Part shown: positions 24,586 through 37,747 of the stretch, in pieces
Layout of the letters: each line of letters begins with the position of its first letter
Position numbering within the stretch: the stretch's first letter is position 1
Translations under genes and position numbers: made by a program
Origin: Chamaecyparis obtusa
Lineage: Eukaryota; Streptophyta; Pinopsida; Cupressales; Cupressaceae
Direction of reading: 5' to 3'
DNA length: 64,000 nucleotides
NCBI GenBank assembly: GCA_027943335.1
Contig: BSBK01009270.1
Location: 1-64,000, forward strand
Notes under the pieces: model-generated
Database searches by the model: none
What the model was told of the DNA's origin: nothing
Seen by the model: only the letters and a program-made list of their open reading frames with translations

Positions 24586-26173
24586 CCCAGAACCCCTTAT
24601 GACCCTTTTCAACCCTTCACAATCCCTAAGAATACATCTTAGAGGTCTTAAAATGTCGTAAAGGGTCATAAGAGGCTCCTAGGAGGGGCCAGATGAGCTT
24701 CCACCTTCACGTGGTTGGCCTTGTTAAGTAGAGAATGTTATACTCTTCTCAAAACAAAGAGAAGCTCAATAATTTAAGGTCTTAGTCCATGGACAAATTA
24801 AATTAGACTTACTATCCAAATTGGTACATTGATGAGAATCAATGATGGGCCAGAGTTTTTAGATTTTGAGAAGACGTGTATGCAGTGGAGGCCATAAGGG
24901 ATTTTTGTGGAGATTTTCTACATGTGGAGATTTTCTAGAGTGGCTATATACATACGAGGGTTTCCAAATTGAGTACCAGTGCGGAGATGATGATTCAGTA
25001 ACCTATGTCTATAAAACCTTCATAAATATGTCCTCTTAACAATTCTGTGCATATTGACTGGGTATACAACTCAATTATTGGTTATTGAAAGGACATTGTG
25101 CACTCAAGTAGTTTAAACTAATCCATTATGGATTTTTTGCACATGGTATCAAGGGTGAGAATTTTTTTGTTATAATGGAAAAGCTTATTTAATGGGAAAC
25201 AGTTTATTTAAGAGGGAGAACTCTTTATTTTATGTATCCAATCTTAATGAAAAAGAATATGCTATATTAGTATTTGTGTTTAGACTCAATATTGTTGTGA
25301 CTTAATTTCTTAGTCTAGTTCAAATCATATAATATCAAACTATGCTATTAAGCCTTGGAACCACAATGTTAAGTCCATTGCCATATTTTCAATAATTTTT
25401 TTTGGGGAAATCTATACGTGGCTACAAAAAAAACTTGTCCCCGGTTCAAGAATCTACTGGCATAAAGCTCCAATATTTTAATGAATTGTGGTTTCATGGT
25501 ATGTTATATGCTTATAGTATCCTCGAAGCCATATTTGCAAAATATTGAAATATAAACAAGGAACACACAACTGTTTGACAAAATGCCTCACGTAAATATG
25601 GCCTCAAGGTGCTCTATGATGGAGAGGGTAATGATGGCCTTTTGAAGAAGATTTCCCAAGTAAACTTCCCCTAAGATCAAAACTTGCCCAAATTAATTTG
25701 AATTTGGATTATAATTGTAATCTTAATCTACCTTTAAGCATGTTAAAGAGTTAGTGGACAATCACTTCTATTTCATTATTGAAGGGTTGGAGGTTTTTGC
25801 CACTAATTTAAAATTAGTTTGAATTTTTTTTTGGAGCAAAAATCATCACTAACTAAATAGGTGATTGAGAGTGAGTAATGTTGTTGAAAATAAAGGCATA
25901 GTTGTAGATTTCTTAGTCATCTCCTATGAATGTCATTGAAATATTGTGAGGCTTATTCTTTCTTTTATTCAGACTCAGGAAAATATTTAGAAGTGGAAAG
26001 TTTTATTGAAAGGTTAATGACCTCGAGAAAGAACATGTTTGTGTGAAACAAGACAGAAAATGTGGTTTTATTAAAAAGAAACCTCCCTGCCCTTAATATA
26101 TTATACAGGTATATCTTCCTATCGATGTAACCATTGCACCTTATTGGGGTGCAATTGCTAGTAATATAAACAC
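24586..26173. other. CACTA interior, no gene recognised
   Basis: 24590-25020 matches 61530-61960 of CACTA 2 in inverse orientation, including a GTCGTAAAGGGTCATAAG-type block. From about 25100 to 26173 I see no counterpart and no recognisable coding sequence. Confidence 0.6.
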
Positions 26174-26178
26174 CAAAC

Positions 26179-27431
26179 TGTTGGAAACAATTGTCTGAAG
26201 GAAATTGCTACTCAATTATGTATTGTCTTTGATGTCACACAATGTCATAGTCCGAAGCAATCAGTTCCTACTGAGCTCAGTCAGTCTGCCAGATAGGAAT
26301 ATTAGTGTTTACCGAGTCCACTTGGTTATCAAAAGAAATTCAGTGTTTACCGAGTTCAGTCGGTCATCAAAGGAAATTCAGTGTTTACCGAGTTCAGTCG
26401 GTCATCAAAGGAAATTCAGTGTTTACCGAGTTCAGTCGGTCGTCAAAGGAAATTCAGTGTTTACCGAGTTTAGTCGGCCGTCAAAGGAAATTCAGTGCTT
26501 ACCGAGTTCAGTCGGTTATCGAAGGTAAAGGATTGTTGGTGTTTACCAAGTTCCCTCGGTCTCCGAAAGATTATAGAAAGTTATGGTCACCGAGTACTGT
26601 CGGCCCTTGAAGGATTTTTGCAAATAGAGTTTGCTTAATTCAGCCGACTGTTATACTAAATAATGTCGATTTGACAAATCTAAAATCATATAAATAAAAG
26701 GTCAAATGTGAAAAATAAACAAGAAATATAGCAGAAGATTTACAGAAGAAAGACAGAAAAGGTGTGTGCGAATTTGTGAAGGATGTTCAGATATCCTTGA
26801 GGTGCAGCACAGATTTATTTGATCAAGAAGGATCACACATATGCAGAATAGAGATCTGTAATCAGCAAGGCAGTTGCATTATTATACAGGTCATTTTTCA
26901 TTGTTACCTTCTTATCATTGTAACAGTGAATTCTAAATCTCTTAACCGAGTTGGTTTAACAACCATATTGTAAATCCTCTAACAAGCTGACAATTCCATT
27001 GAATTGTTTTCAAGACCTCTTACCAGGCCACTCCTAGCAGGGTGTTTTAAATCCTCTAACAAGGTCACACCTAACAGTGTGTTTTGTAACCTTTTACCAG
27101 GTTGGCTTCTAACCGGGCATCACTTCAGAAAAGTGAAAAATAGTATCTAGATACATTGGTGGTTTTTCCCATATTGGGTTTCCACGTTAAATCTTGTGTC
27201 TCTTGTGTTCTTAATTTCTATCTTAATCATACACCAGTGCTGATGAATATCTAAAAGATAATTTTGCTAATACTTTCTACATCTTCAAAGTTACTGCAAT
27301 CTATTTACCGAGTGCTAAAACAGATAACATTGTTAAGATATCCTAAGGGATCTGGAAAAGAATTAATTGTGAAGTGTTTTATGGTTGACTGATTCACCCC
27401 CCCTCTCAGTCACTTCATCCATATTCCATCA
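26179..27431 (+). repeat. 5' LTR of copia 1
   Basis: Begins TGTTGGAAACAATTG and ends ATTCCATCA. Contains the palindromic tandem repeat described separately. Short open frames within it (26205-26610) are products of that repeat. Confidence 0.95.
26311..26606 (+). repeat. Eight palindromic units in the 5' LTR
   Basis: Units start at 26311, 26349, 26387, 26425, 26463, 26501 (38-bp period), then 26545 and 26589 (44-bp period). Each begins with an ACCGAG...CGGT dyad. The same eight units with the same spacing are in the 3' LTR at 32196-32491. There the first unit is the perfect palindrome ACCGAGTCCACTCGGT. Confidence 0.9.
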
Positions 27432-27433
27432 AT

Positions 27434-27445
27434 TGGTATCAGAGC
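27434..27445 (+). promoter_or_regulatory. Primer-binding site of copia 1
   Basis: TGGTATCAGAGC, complementary to the 3' end of initiator tRNA-Met, two bases after the LTR. Confidence 0.9.
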
Positions 27446-27493
27446 ATTTGTTGCTTGCAGGAAGGGTTTCAAGGACCTAAGCTAAAGATCAGG

Positions 27494-30400
27494 ATGTCTT
27501 ACAACAGGGAAATTCCAAAGCTCAACAGAGATAACTTTTCAGTATGGCAAGGTCTCATGTGACTTCATCTGGCTTCCATTGGTGATTCAGGATGCAAATA
27601 CATTGATGAAGAATACACAATTCCTAATGGCGCATTAACTGTTGAAGACATTGCAGATAAAAAGACTCACAACACCATGATGATAGACATTGCATCTGCT
27701 CTCAGCTATGAAGAATTTGATGATATTAAAGACTGCACTACTGCATATGAAATGTGGATGGCACTGAAGAAAATATATGGTGGTGATGCAAATGTGAAAA
27801 GAGCCAAAGCAGAAAGCCTAAGAGGACAGTTTGACAAGATGAACATGAAGGAAGATGAAAACATTGCAAAATATGTTGAAAGAATCAAAGCAAGTGTAAG
27901 TGCAATTAGAGCTTCTGGAGGAACAATCTCAGATGAAACTGTTATAAGTAAGGTACTCAGAACATTACTCCCTATCTATGCAATAAGAGTATCAGCTATT
28001 CAAGAAAGAAGATGTGAAACAAACCACAATATAACTTTGGATGCTTTAGTTGGAAGATTGACAGCCTTTGAATTAGACAACTATGACAACTATGTTCCTA
28101 GTTCCAAAAATATTGAATCAGCATTTGAGGCCAAGGTTTCACTAAAGAAGAACAAGAAAATTAAAGAAGTTCAGTCAGAAAGTGAAGAAGTATCAGAAGA
28201 AAGTTCTGATAGTGATCTTGAAATTGTAGAAGCATTACTTGCAAAGAAGTACTCTAGAGGGAAAGGTAAGTATAAAGGTAAAACTCCTTTAATCTATTTT
28301 TCATGTGAAGAAATTGGACATATTACAGCTAGGTGCCCAAACAAGCAAGTCAAGGAAGGGAAGAGAATTCACAAGTACTATGGCAAAAAGAATTTCAAAT
28401 CATACAAGGATAAAGGTAAGAAAACATGTTTTATGGCTAAAGATTCTGATGATAGTGAAGAAGAAATTGTCTTTATTGCTATAAAAGATGAATCTGATGA
28501 TGATGAAGATAAGATGGCACTTATTTCTCATATAAGCAAAGATGATATATGGATAATAGACAGTGGATGTTCACACCACATGATTGGTGACAAGACAAAA
28601 TTTGAATATCTAGAAGACTGTGATAGTGGTAATGTAAGATTTGGAAACAATGAACCTTGTTGTATAAAAGGAAAAGGAAGAATCTCATTAACCAAAGAAC
28701 TCATATGTGATAATGCTTATTGGGTTGAAGGACTAAAACATAATCTTCTAAGTGTAGCACAGCTAATCAACACTGGTTCCAAGGTTGAATTCATGAATGG
28801 TCAAGCAAGACTGCTGGATGGAAAAGGAAAACTCATTGGATCAGGCAAACAAACAAAAGGTAACTTATTTTATCTTGATCTCAGTGAATATTCATGCTTT
28901 ATTGCTCAAATAGAAGAAAGTTGGCTATGGCACAAAAGGTTATGTCATGTGAATTTTGATAACATGATAAAAATAAGCAAATTCAAGAAGATTAGAGGCA
29001 TTCCTACTTTGAAGAAACCTGATACTGGTCTATGTAAGAATTGTCAGATTGGCAAAATGAGTAAAACTAGTTTCAAGAGTAAGAACTATCAGTCTAAAGA
29101 AATTTTGGAAATTGTGCATACTAATTTATGTGGACCTATTGGAATACAAAGCTATACTAGAGATAAATTCTTTATTCTTTTTGTTGATGATTATTCTAGA
29201 ATGATGACTGTTATGTATTTAAGAGAAAAATCAGAAGCATTTGAAAAGTTGAAATGGTACTTAGCAAGAGTGGAAAAGGAAACAGGGAAAAGATTGAAAT
29301 GCTTAAGATCAGACAGAGGTGGTGAATTCATCTCCAATGATTTTAACAACTTTTGCATTGAAAGAGGAATCAAAAGACAGGTATCAGCTCCTAGAACTCC
29401 TGAGCAGAATGGAATAGCAGAAAGAAGAAACAGATCTATTATGGATTGTGCAAGGACTCTAATGATAGAAAAGAACATCACTATAAAGTACTGGAAGGAA
29501 GCTATCAGCACTGCAGTTCATACCCTGAACCGAGTACAATTGAAGAAAGACACATTCAAAACTCCTTATGAATTATGGTATGGCTATAAACCCAATGTAA
29601 GTTACATGAAAATATTTGGTAGCAAGAGTTATATCTTAAAAGAATCTAGAAGAAATAAATTTGATGTGAAAAGTGATGAAGGAATATTCCTAGGATATTC
29701 TAGCAAAAGCAAGGCATACAAATGTCTGAACTTATCTACTCACAAAGTCATAGAAAGTATACATGTAAAATTTGATGAGTTTGCAGAAAAGACTGAAGAA
29801 GAAAGCAAAAGAGAACCTGAGAACTACAGAAGATTCATTTACATTGAACTTGAAACATTGGTAGGCTCAACTATCAATAAGGAAACTATATCTACCGAGC
29901 CGAGCACAGTTACCGAGTCACAAACTGAGTCACAGGAAGAAGTTCAAACCAAGTCACAGGAAGAAATTCAGACCGAGTCTCAGCCTGAAGTTACCGAGCA
30001 AATATCTACCGAGCCTGAGCAACCTGAAGAAGAGATCCTAGAAGACAACAGCATGAATCATTCAAAAGGCAAGGAACCTATACTAGCCAAATATGTCAGA
30101 AGACATCATACACCAGATCAAATCATTGGAAACAAATCAGATGGTACTATGACAAGAAGCAAGCTAAAAGGTACATGTCTGCTTACTGACTTTGAACCTA
30201 GAAATATCAAAGATGCATTGGAAAATGAAAGTTGGATTGAAGCAATGAATGAAGAATTAGAACAAATACAAAAGAACAAAACTTGGACTCTTGTACCTAG
30301 ACCTAAAGATAAGAATGTAATTGGAACAAAATGGGTATTCAGGAATAAGCTGAATGAAGATGGTCAAGTATCTAGAAACAAAGCTAGACTGCTATGTAAA

Positions 30401-31732
30401 GGTTATTCTCAAGAAGAAGGTATAGATTATGGAGAAACTTTCGCTCCTGTTGCAAGATTAGAAGGTGTAAGAACTCTACTTGCTTATGCAGCACACAAAG
30501 GATTTAAGGTATATCAGATGGATATAAAATCTGCATTTCTCAATGGAATTCTTGATGAAGAAGTCTACATTGAACAACCTGAAGGTTTTGTTGATCCAGA
30601 TAAAAAGGACATGGTCTGCAGGTTACACAAAGCATTGTATGGTTTGAAACAAGCTCCTAGAGCATGGTATGAAAGACTCCATAACTATTTGATTCAGATT
30701 AATTTCAAAAGAGCTAATGATAATAGCAATCTGTATATTAAAGAAGGACCGGATGATAAAATTGTATTGGCAGAAATATTTGTGGATGATACTATATTTA
30801 CAAGGAATGAGGATCAGTGCAAAGAATTTTCAGAGCAAATGAACAAAGAATTTGAAATGTCTATGTTTGGTTTAATAAAATTCTTTGTTGGTCTTCAAAT
30901 TCAGCAAAGCAAGAATGGTATATACATTACTCAATCCAAATACATTAAGGAAATACTTAAGAAGTTTGGTATGGAGGATTCAAAACCAATTGGTACACCC
31001 ATGTGTACTGGACTGAAACTTACCAAAAATGATGATTCAAAAGAAGTTGATCAAACCCTATACCGATCTATGATTGGAAAATTGTAGTATGTAGTACATA
31101 CAAGACCTGATATTGCCTTAGCAGTCGGTATAGTAGCTAGATTCTCAGCAAAACCTAAGGAAAATCACATGATGGCAATCAAAAGAATCTTAAGATACTT
31201 AAGAGGAACTGAAGAATATGGTTTGTGGTATAAATTTGGAGGCAATCTAGACTTAAAAGTGTTTACTGATGCTGATTGGGCAGGAAACATTGATGACAGA
31301 AAAAGCACAAGTGGTGGAGCATTTTTTCTTGGAAAAAGACTGGTATCCTGGACTAGTAAAAAGCAAAATTGCACATCTCAATCCACAGCTGAAGCAGAAT
31401 ATGTTGCTGCTGCAGTAAACTGTTCAAATATTGTTTGGTTTAAATAGTTATTAGAAGGTATGAAGGTTGAAATCAAAGAACCAGTTGTTATATTTTGTGA
31501 CAATACTAGTGCAATAAACATTTCGAAGAATCCAGTGATGCATTCCAAAACCAAGCACATTGCTATTAAATATCACTTTGTCAGAGAATTGGTGCAGGAC
31601 AAGGAAATCAGATTAGAATATATTCATACAAAAGAATAGATTGCAGATATTTTTACCAAACCATTACCTAAGGATGCATTTGTGTATCTAAGAGGTAAGT
31701 TAGGGGTCATTCCCCTATCCGAGGCTCACTAA
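27494..31732 (+). pseudogene. Copia 1 gag-pol polyprotein, four in-frame stops
   Basis: One frame of 1413 codons from ATG 27494 to TAA 31730-31732. Order: UBN2-type gag; zinc knuckle near 28290-28330 whose first Cys is Tyr (Y-F-S-C-E-E-I-G-H...C); protease with IIDSGCSHH at about 28554; GAG-pre-integrase [12 protein letters not shown]; integrase; RT with [12 protein letters not shown] and FVDD; RNase H with FTDADWAG and ending near IFTKPLPKD. The first integrase catalytic Asp (normally HTDLCGP) reads HTNLCGP; the second (SDRGGEF) and the Glu (PEQNG) are kept. Stops are TGA 27560-27562 (expected Arg), TAG 31085-31087, TAG 31445-31447 and TAG 31637-31639 (all expected Gln). There is no frameshift. 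The element cannot make an active polyprotein as it stands. Confidence 0.93.
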
Positions 31733-32050
31733 ATATAGTTTTAGTGATGCATCAACCAGAAAATGATTGAAAATCAACCAGTTGATGTAGCATATTCAAG
31801 GAATCATTGCATATGAATCAGTACTTGAGGTACATTAATTTACACTGGTATTATGTGAATTATCTTTGGCATGTGTTGTCAAAGAGGGAGTGTTTGTTAT
31901 GTCTTTGCTATTACTTCAAGAAATTTTCAATAGTCAAAAGGAAGAATTTTCAGGATAAAGGAAGTTTGCTGACAGAGGGAGATTTGAATCTGAACTGAGC
32001 TAACTCTTTCAAATTTCTTATGCTATGACATATTGTGTTGCCATCAATGC

Positions 32051-32062
32051 CAAAGAGGGAGA
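32051..32062 (+). promoter_or_regulatory. Polypurine tract of copia 1
   Basis: CAAAGAGGGAGA lies directly before the 3' LTR at 32064, the expected primer position for plus-strand synthesis. Confidence 0.8.
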
Positions 32063-32063
32063 T

Positions 32064-33316
32064 TGTTGGAAACAATTGTCTGAAGGAAATTGCTACTCAA
32101 TTATGTATTGTCTTTGATGTCACTCAATGTCATAGTCTGCAGCAATCAGTTCCTACTGAGCTCAGTCAGTCTGCCAGACAGGAATATTAGTGTTTACCGA
32201 GTCCACTCGGTTATCAAAAGAAATTCAGTGTTTACCGAGTTCAGTCGGTCATCAAAAGAAATTTAGTGTTTACCAAGTTCAGTTGGTCATCAAAGAAAAT
32301 TCAGTGTTTACTGAGTTCAGTCGGTCGTCAAAGGAAATTCAGTGTTTACCGAGTTCAGTCGGTCGTCAAAGGAAATTCAGTGTTTACCGAGTTCAGTCGG
32401 TTATCGAAGGTAAAGGATTGTCGGTGTTTACCGAGTTCCCTCGGTCTCCGAAAGATTATAGAAAGTTATGGTCACCGAGCACTGTCGGCCCTTGAAGGAT
32501 TTTTGCAAATAGAGTTTGCTTAATTCAGCCGACTGTTATACTAAATAATGTCGATTTGACAAATCTAAAATCATATAAATAAAAGGTCAAATGTGAAAAA
32601 TAAACAAGAAATATAGCAGAAGATTTACAGAAGAAAGACATAAAAGGTGTGTGCGAATTTGTGAAGGATGTTCAGATATCCTTGAGGTGCAGCACAGATT
32701 TATTCAATCAGGAAGGATCACACATATGTAGAATAGAGATCTGTAATCAGCAAGGCAGTTGCATTATTATACAGGTCATTTTTCATTGTTACCTTCTTAT
32801 CATTGTAACAGTGAATTCTATATCTCTTAACCGAGTTGGTTTAACAACCATATTGTAAATCCTCTAACAAGCTGACAATTCCATTGAATTGTTTTCAAGA
32901 CCTCTTACCAGGCCACTCCTAGCAGGGTGTTTTAAATCCTCTAACAAGGTCACACCTAACAGTGTGTTTTGTAACCTTTTACCGGGTTGGCTTCTAATCG
33001 GGCATCACTTCAGAAAAGTGAAAAATAGTATCTAGATACATTGGTGGTTTTTCCCATATTGGGTTTCCACATTAAATCTTGTGTCTCTTGTGTTCTTAAT
33101 TGCTATCTTAATCATACACCAGTGCTGATGAATATCTAAAAGATAATTTTGCTAATACTTTCTACATCTTCAAAGTTACTGCAATCTATTTACCGAGTGC
33201 TAAAACAGATAACATTGTTAAGATATCCTAAGGGATCTGGAAAAGAATTAATTGTGAAGTGTTTTATGGTTGACTGATTCACCCCCCCTCTCAGTCACTT
33301 CATCCATATTCCATCA
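32064..33316 (+). repeat. 3' LTR of copia 1
   Basis: The same 1253-bp length and termini as the 5' LTR. Differences visible by eye are mostly C/T or G/A. The palindromic units are at 32196-32491. Confidence 0.95.
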
Positions 33317-33321
33317 CAAAC

Positions 33322-33808
33322 TATGTCTTCACGAGCATACAAGTGACTATTTGTAAACAACAATGACATAATATTGTTGTGCTTAATTTGATAATATATA
33401 TATTTTTAAAAAACATTTAATTTTCTGTCACTTTTTCGACGGAAAAAGAATAGACTTATCGACGAGAGTGCTATATAGTCGATGATTATTTTGATGATTT
33501 CTAGTCACAATTTTGACGACACTTGATTGTTATTTTGACAAGAATGGTATACAGTCAACGACTCTTCCGACCAACATTAGTCGCAAAGATAAATGGTATA
33601 GCCGATAATTCTTCCAGGTTGAAGCGATTATTTTGATAGCATAGCCGTCGATAATTCAACCACCATAGACGTTGCAATTTTGACATCAATTTTATGTGTC
33701 ATAACATCAATGAAAAAACTTTGACAACCGTTATGGTCATTTGGTCGACCAATTGGCATCTAAAAATTGACTAAACCTCGTCGAAAAATAAGCTAAAATT
33801 TACTAGTG
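33322..33808. repeat. Right terminal region of CACTA 1
   Basis: Contains repeated TCGAC, GTCGA and GATGATTATTTTGA motifs typical of CACTA subterminal repeats. Inversely homologous to 61015-61410, the outer end of CACTA 2. Confidence 0.8.
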
Positions 33809-33811
33809 TAT

Positions 33812-34414
33812 GCTACAATTTGCCAAATTTGACACATTTAATTTAAAACAATGACATGGCTAATTCACAAGTAAATTTGCTAAATTAAATACATGCATGC
33901 AAACCACATTCATGAAATAAAAAGACTTCACAAGGAGGTCCATGTTTCTTTTACAAAGAGGACCTTGGAATGCACAGTATAAACATAAGTTCCAATATTG
34001 GATCCCCACATTTAGATCCATGGTCAACTTATCTTGCACACTCATTGCACACATCAGAAGGTCCAATCAACATGATATAAATATAATACATCATCAGTAT
34101 TACATGGTTTGAAAACTATGTATGTAAATCAATCAACTAAGCATAACTTCGGTTTCCAAAACCAACTTTTCATCACAATAGTTTTAAACATCATATAACA
34201 TCATTTGTGACATCATCATAAACTAAAACTAAATCAAAACATGTAGTATCTCAAGTGTACCCTGATTACATAATCAGGTACTAAACATATAGCATAGGAT
34301 TCAACAGATCCTTAAATACATAAGTGTCTCAAATAGTCAAGTATGTCTATGAAATAAGTACTGAAAGCATGGAAAATAAAGTAGTATAAATATGACTGTC
34401 TGGTAGGTCTCACA
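33812..34414 (-). repeat. Gypsy 3' LTR, segment 3 of 3 (LTR start)
   Basis: Collinear with 43118-43711. On the minus strand it begins TGTGAGACCTACC at 34414, next to the polypurine tract. Confidence 0.92.
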
Positions 34415-34426
34415 TCCACACCCTCT
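34415..34426 (-). promoter_or_regulatory. Polypurine tract of the gypsy element
   Basis: The minus strand reads AGAGGGTGTGGA immediately before the LTR start. Confidence 0.8.
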
Positions 34427-34442
34427 AGGCATGAACCTCCTC

Positions 34443-37400
34443 CTAGAGTTCATAAAAGAGGTGAGGGTATTGTGATCTCATTTGTGTTGCATCCTCCCAT
34501 GAAGTTGTGACCTTGTCATAACAATCCCACTGGACCCTAACCTGGTGCAACACCTTGCCTCGAAGTGCCAGGGTTTGTCGGGCTAAAATATGAATGGGCT
34601 CCAATGCCAACTGCCCATCTGACTCTACCTGCAAGGCATCCCAATTGATCACATGTGAACCATCATAAACATACTTCTACAAAATTGAAACATGAAACAC
34701 ATCATGGATGTGTGACAGGCTAGGTGGCAAAGCTAAATGGTAAGCAACTGGTCCTATCCTCTCAAGGATCTTAAAAGGTCCAAAAAAATGAGGTGCTAGC
34801 TTAGATCCTTTTCCAAAATAGATTGGACTCTTATGCGGTCGCACTCTCAAAAAGACCCTATCTCCTATTAAGTAAGCTCGATCGATCCTCTTCGCATCAA
34901 CATACTTCTTCTGTCTATCCTGAGCCTCTTTGAGACACTGCCTAATTAAGGTCACCTACTACTCCATATCTCTGACTAACTCAGGACCAATATAAAATTT
35001 TTCCTTGATCCTATCCCAACTAAGTGGTGTCCTGCAAGGTCTACCATAGAGATTCTGATACGGGGGCATACCCAAGGACATATGATGCCCATTGTTATAG
35101 TCAAACACCACTAAGTGTAGGTATTCCTCCCACTCGGTTTGATGGTCCATAAAATACATGCAAAGCATGTCCTCTAACACCTGATTGACCCTCTCAGTCT
35201 ATCCATCTATCTCAGGGTGATAGGTTGTATTGAAATTGAGCCTAGTGCCCAATGCTACCTGCAGTTCTCTCAAAAAGAATGAAGTGAAGAGAGAGTCTCT
35301 ATTTGAGATGATCTTATGAGGTACACCATGTAGTCTAACTATATCCCACAAGAACACCTATGCCACTAATGGTGTAGTAAAGGTAGTATGCACTAGTGAA
35401 AAATGAGACACCTTGGTCAACTTGTCAACTGTCACCATGATGGCATCATGACGGCGAGATGACATAGGAAGGCCAACAATGAAGTTCATAGATATGGTGT
35501 CCCACTTCCACACTAGTATCTCATGAGGCTGAAGTAGACCACCCAGATGTCAGTGTTCCACCTTCACCCTTTGGCATTCTAGGTACCTAGCTACCAACTC
35601 AGTAATCTACATCCTCATACCTAGCCAATGATATAACTGCCTTAAATCAGCATGCATTTTCTTCACTCTAGGATGCACTGTATAAGGGGCTATATGGGAA
35701 TCTAGCATGAAAAACTCTCACAATCCTCTGGAAGAAGGTATGTAGATGTGTTCTCTATGACGTAAGAGTCCATATGACTCTGAGGAATAATCTACATACT
35801 TCCCCTCAAGGGGTCTCTGAGACCGAATCAACTCACTCACTTCTGCATAGAACTCATCATCATGAAAGTGATGAAGAATGCGATCTCTCAAATCCGTGCC
35901 TATGGACATATAAGAAAGCTCATGCCATCTCCTACTCAAGGAATCTATGACAACATTCTCTTTTCCCTTGATACAGTGAATATCAAAATCATATTCACAC
36001 AAGAACTCCATCCATCTCTATTGCCTAGCATTAAGGTTCAGCTGAGTGAAGATGTACTATAGACTTTGATGGTCTGAATGAAGTTTGAATCGATGTCCTA
36101 AGAGGAAGTGTCACCATCTCAGTAAATCATGCACCACCGCTACAAGTTCAAGATCATGGGTAGGTTAGTTAAGCTTGTGAGTCTTCAATTTCCTGGACTC
36201 GTAGGCTATAGCTCGCCCATCCTACATAAGAATTGCCCCTAAACCATCTAAGGAAGCATATGTGCAAACTACAAACTCTGTTGAAGGCTTTGGCACAATA
36301 AGAATGGGTGCACTGGTCAATGCTCTCTTGAGCTCCTAGAAAGCTTGATCACACTTCTCAGCCACTCAAACTTCTTTCCCTTTCACTAAAGAGAAGTAAT
36401 AGGCTGTGCCACTCAAGAGAACCCTTCAACAAACCATATGTAATAACTGGCTAAACCCATGAAGCTTCTCACTTCAGCCATTGAGGTAGGTGGTGACCAA
36501 TTTACAATGGCTTCAATCTTCAATGGGTCTACTGAGATTCCATCGCCAGATATTACATGGCCCAAGTACTTGACCTCTATTCTGAAGAAGGCACATTTTG
36601 ACAAGTTGCCATAAAGCTAATTATGTCTAAGGCATTGTAAAACTTGTGTCGGGTACTCTTCATGCTCTCTCTCATCCTTCAAATAGATCAAGATATCATC
36701 AAGGAATACCACTACAAACTTGTCAAGGAAGGTACAAAATACTCCATTCATAAGACTCATGAATATAGCTAGAGCATTTGCAAGATAGAATGGAACAATG
36801 GTGAGCTCATAGTGGCCATATCTTGTGCAAAATGTGATCTTGTAGATATCACTATCCATTATCCTTAACTGGTGATACCTCGACTTAAGGTCAATCTTAG
36901 AGAACACTCTGGCACCCTGAAGCTGATCAAATAGGTCATCAATCCTAGGAAGTGGATATCGATTCTTGATGGTTACCTTGTTCAACTGTCAATAGTCCAT
37001 ACACAACCTAAGAGATATGTCCTTCTTCATGAAGATCACAAGTGCACCCCAAGGAGAAACAATAGGATGAATGTGCCCTTTCTCTAATAGTTCCTCAAGT
37101 TGTGTCTTGATCTCATTAAGCTCATTAGTGGTCATCCTATAAGGTGCTCTGGAAATTGATTCTGCCCCTGGTATAAGATCTATGTGAAAGTCTACTGCCC
37201 TTCAAGGTGGCATACTAGGAAGCTCTGAGGGAAACACATCTACATATTCTTGTAGTATGGGATGGCCATCCAATGAGGTTTCCTATTCTACCTCATCTTC
37301 CCTATCATTGATGGTGATAGAAAACATCTGACATCCCTTCCGCATGCTTCACTTAAGCTGCATAGCGAAGATCATATGAAGTGATACAGGCCTCTGGATT

Positions 37401-37747
37401 CCAGAAATCACAATAGTGTTGCCATCATCATTCAAACATTCGACCAACTTCTTACGACAATCTATCTTGGCCTTGTGAGCATAAAGCCAATCCATGCCAA
37501 GAACTAGTCCATAAGATCCAAGAGGTGTAACTCTGAGGTCTACTAAGGTGGTCAAACCACTAATTTGAATCGGGCACTCCCTAACCAAAGAGGTAACCAA
37601 TACTCTAGCTCCTAAAGCTAACTCAACTTCCCATCTAATGTCTTGCCTAGCTTCCACTAGCCTGCAATGCTCCATAACCAATGGAGAAACAAAGGAGTCA
37701 GTAGCTCCAGTATCAAAAAGGATAGAAAATGCACTACCTCTGATCAT
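34443..37747 (-). pseudogene. Gypsy pol: protease-RT-RNase H-integrase-chromodomain
   Basis: Reading down the minus strand: protease with LFDTGATDSFVS near 37715 and LGMDWL; RT from about 37150 with [19 protein letters not shown] and FLDD at about 36706-36695; RNase H about 36370-36020 with SDHQSL; integrase with a degenerate HHCC finger near 35600 (first Cys now Tyr), VTVDKLTK near 35430, SNRDS and the family Glu in the VNQVLED segment; integrase C-terminus about 34950-34680; chromodomain 34652-34446 (W.. WEDATQMRSQYPHLF). The frame is constant down to about 36370, shifts once in RNase H, and is constant again to the stop at 34443. Within it are about 20 in-frame stops, nearly all TAG or TGA and one TAA. 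Neighbouring gag is in the same frame, as in chromoviruses with a single gag-pol ORF. Confidence 0.92.

Larger units (their letters stand above)
26179..33316 (+). mobile_element. Nearly complete Ty1/copia element (copia 1)
   Basis: 7138 bp, flanked by the 5-bp duplication caaac (26174-26178 and 33317-33321). It has two LTRs of exactly 1253 bp, a PBS, one gag-pol frame and a polypurine tract. It sits inside CACTA 1. Equal LTR length, few LTR differences and only four stops in 4.2 kb of coding sequence mark it as one of the youngest insertions here. Confidence 0.95.
14104..33808. mobile_element. CACTA (EnSpm) DNA transposon 1
   Basis: The termini are CACTAGTA at 14104 and its inverse TACTAGTG ending at 33808. 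The first 26 bases of the two ends agree at 20 positions. The 3-bp duplication tat flanks the element (14101-14103 and 33809-33811), and the intact gypsy LTR has a single tat at this point. Subterminal TCGAC-type motifs occur near both ends (about 14230-14265 and 33436-33790). The element is 19.7 kb, or about 12.6 kb without the inserted copia element. No CACTA transposase was recognised, so it is probably non-autonomous. It carries a PPR fragment, a GRF-finger gene copy and two foldbacks. Confidence 0.87.

Noticed and set aside
26311..26606. CRISPR-like array
   Set aside because: The unit is a contiguous 38-bp tandem repeat without unique spacers, located in a retrotransposon LTR of a plant genome.
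26205..26610. Repeat protein of about 100 residues in the copia LTR
   Set aside because: The frames arise from the 38-bp repeat, which opens several frames because consecutive units shift phase; they lie inside an LTR.
29191..29511. Antisense frame opposite copia integrase
   Set aside because: It is a shadow of the integrase coding strand without independent support.
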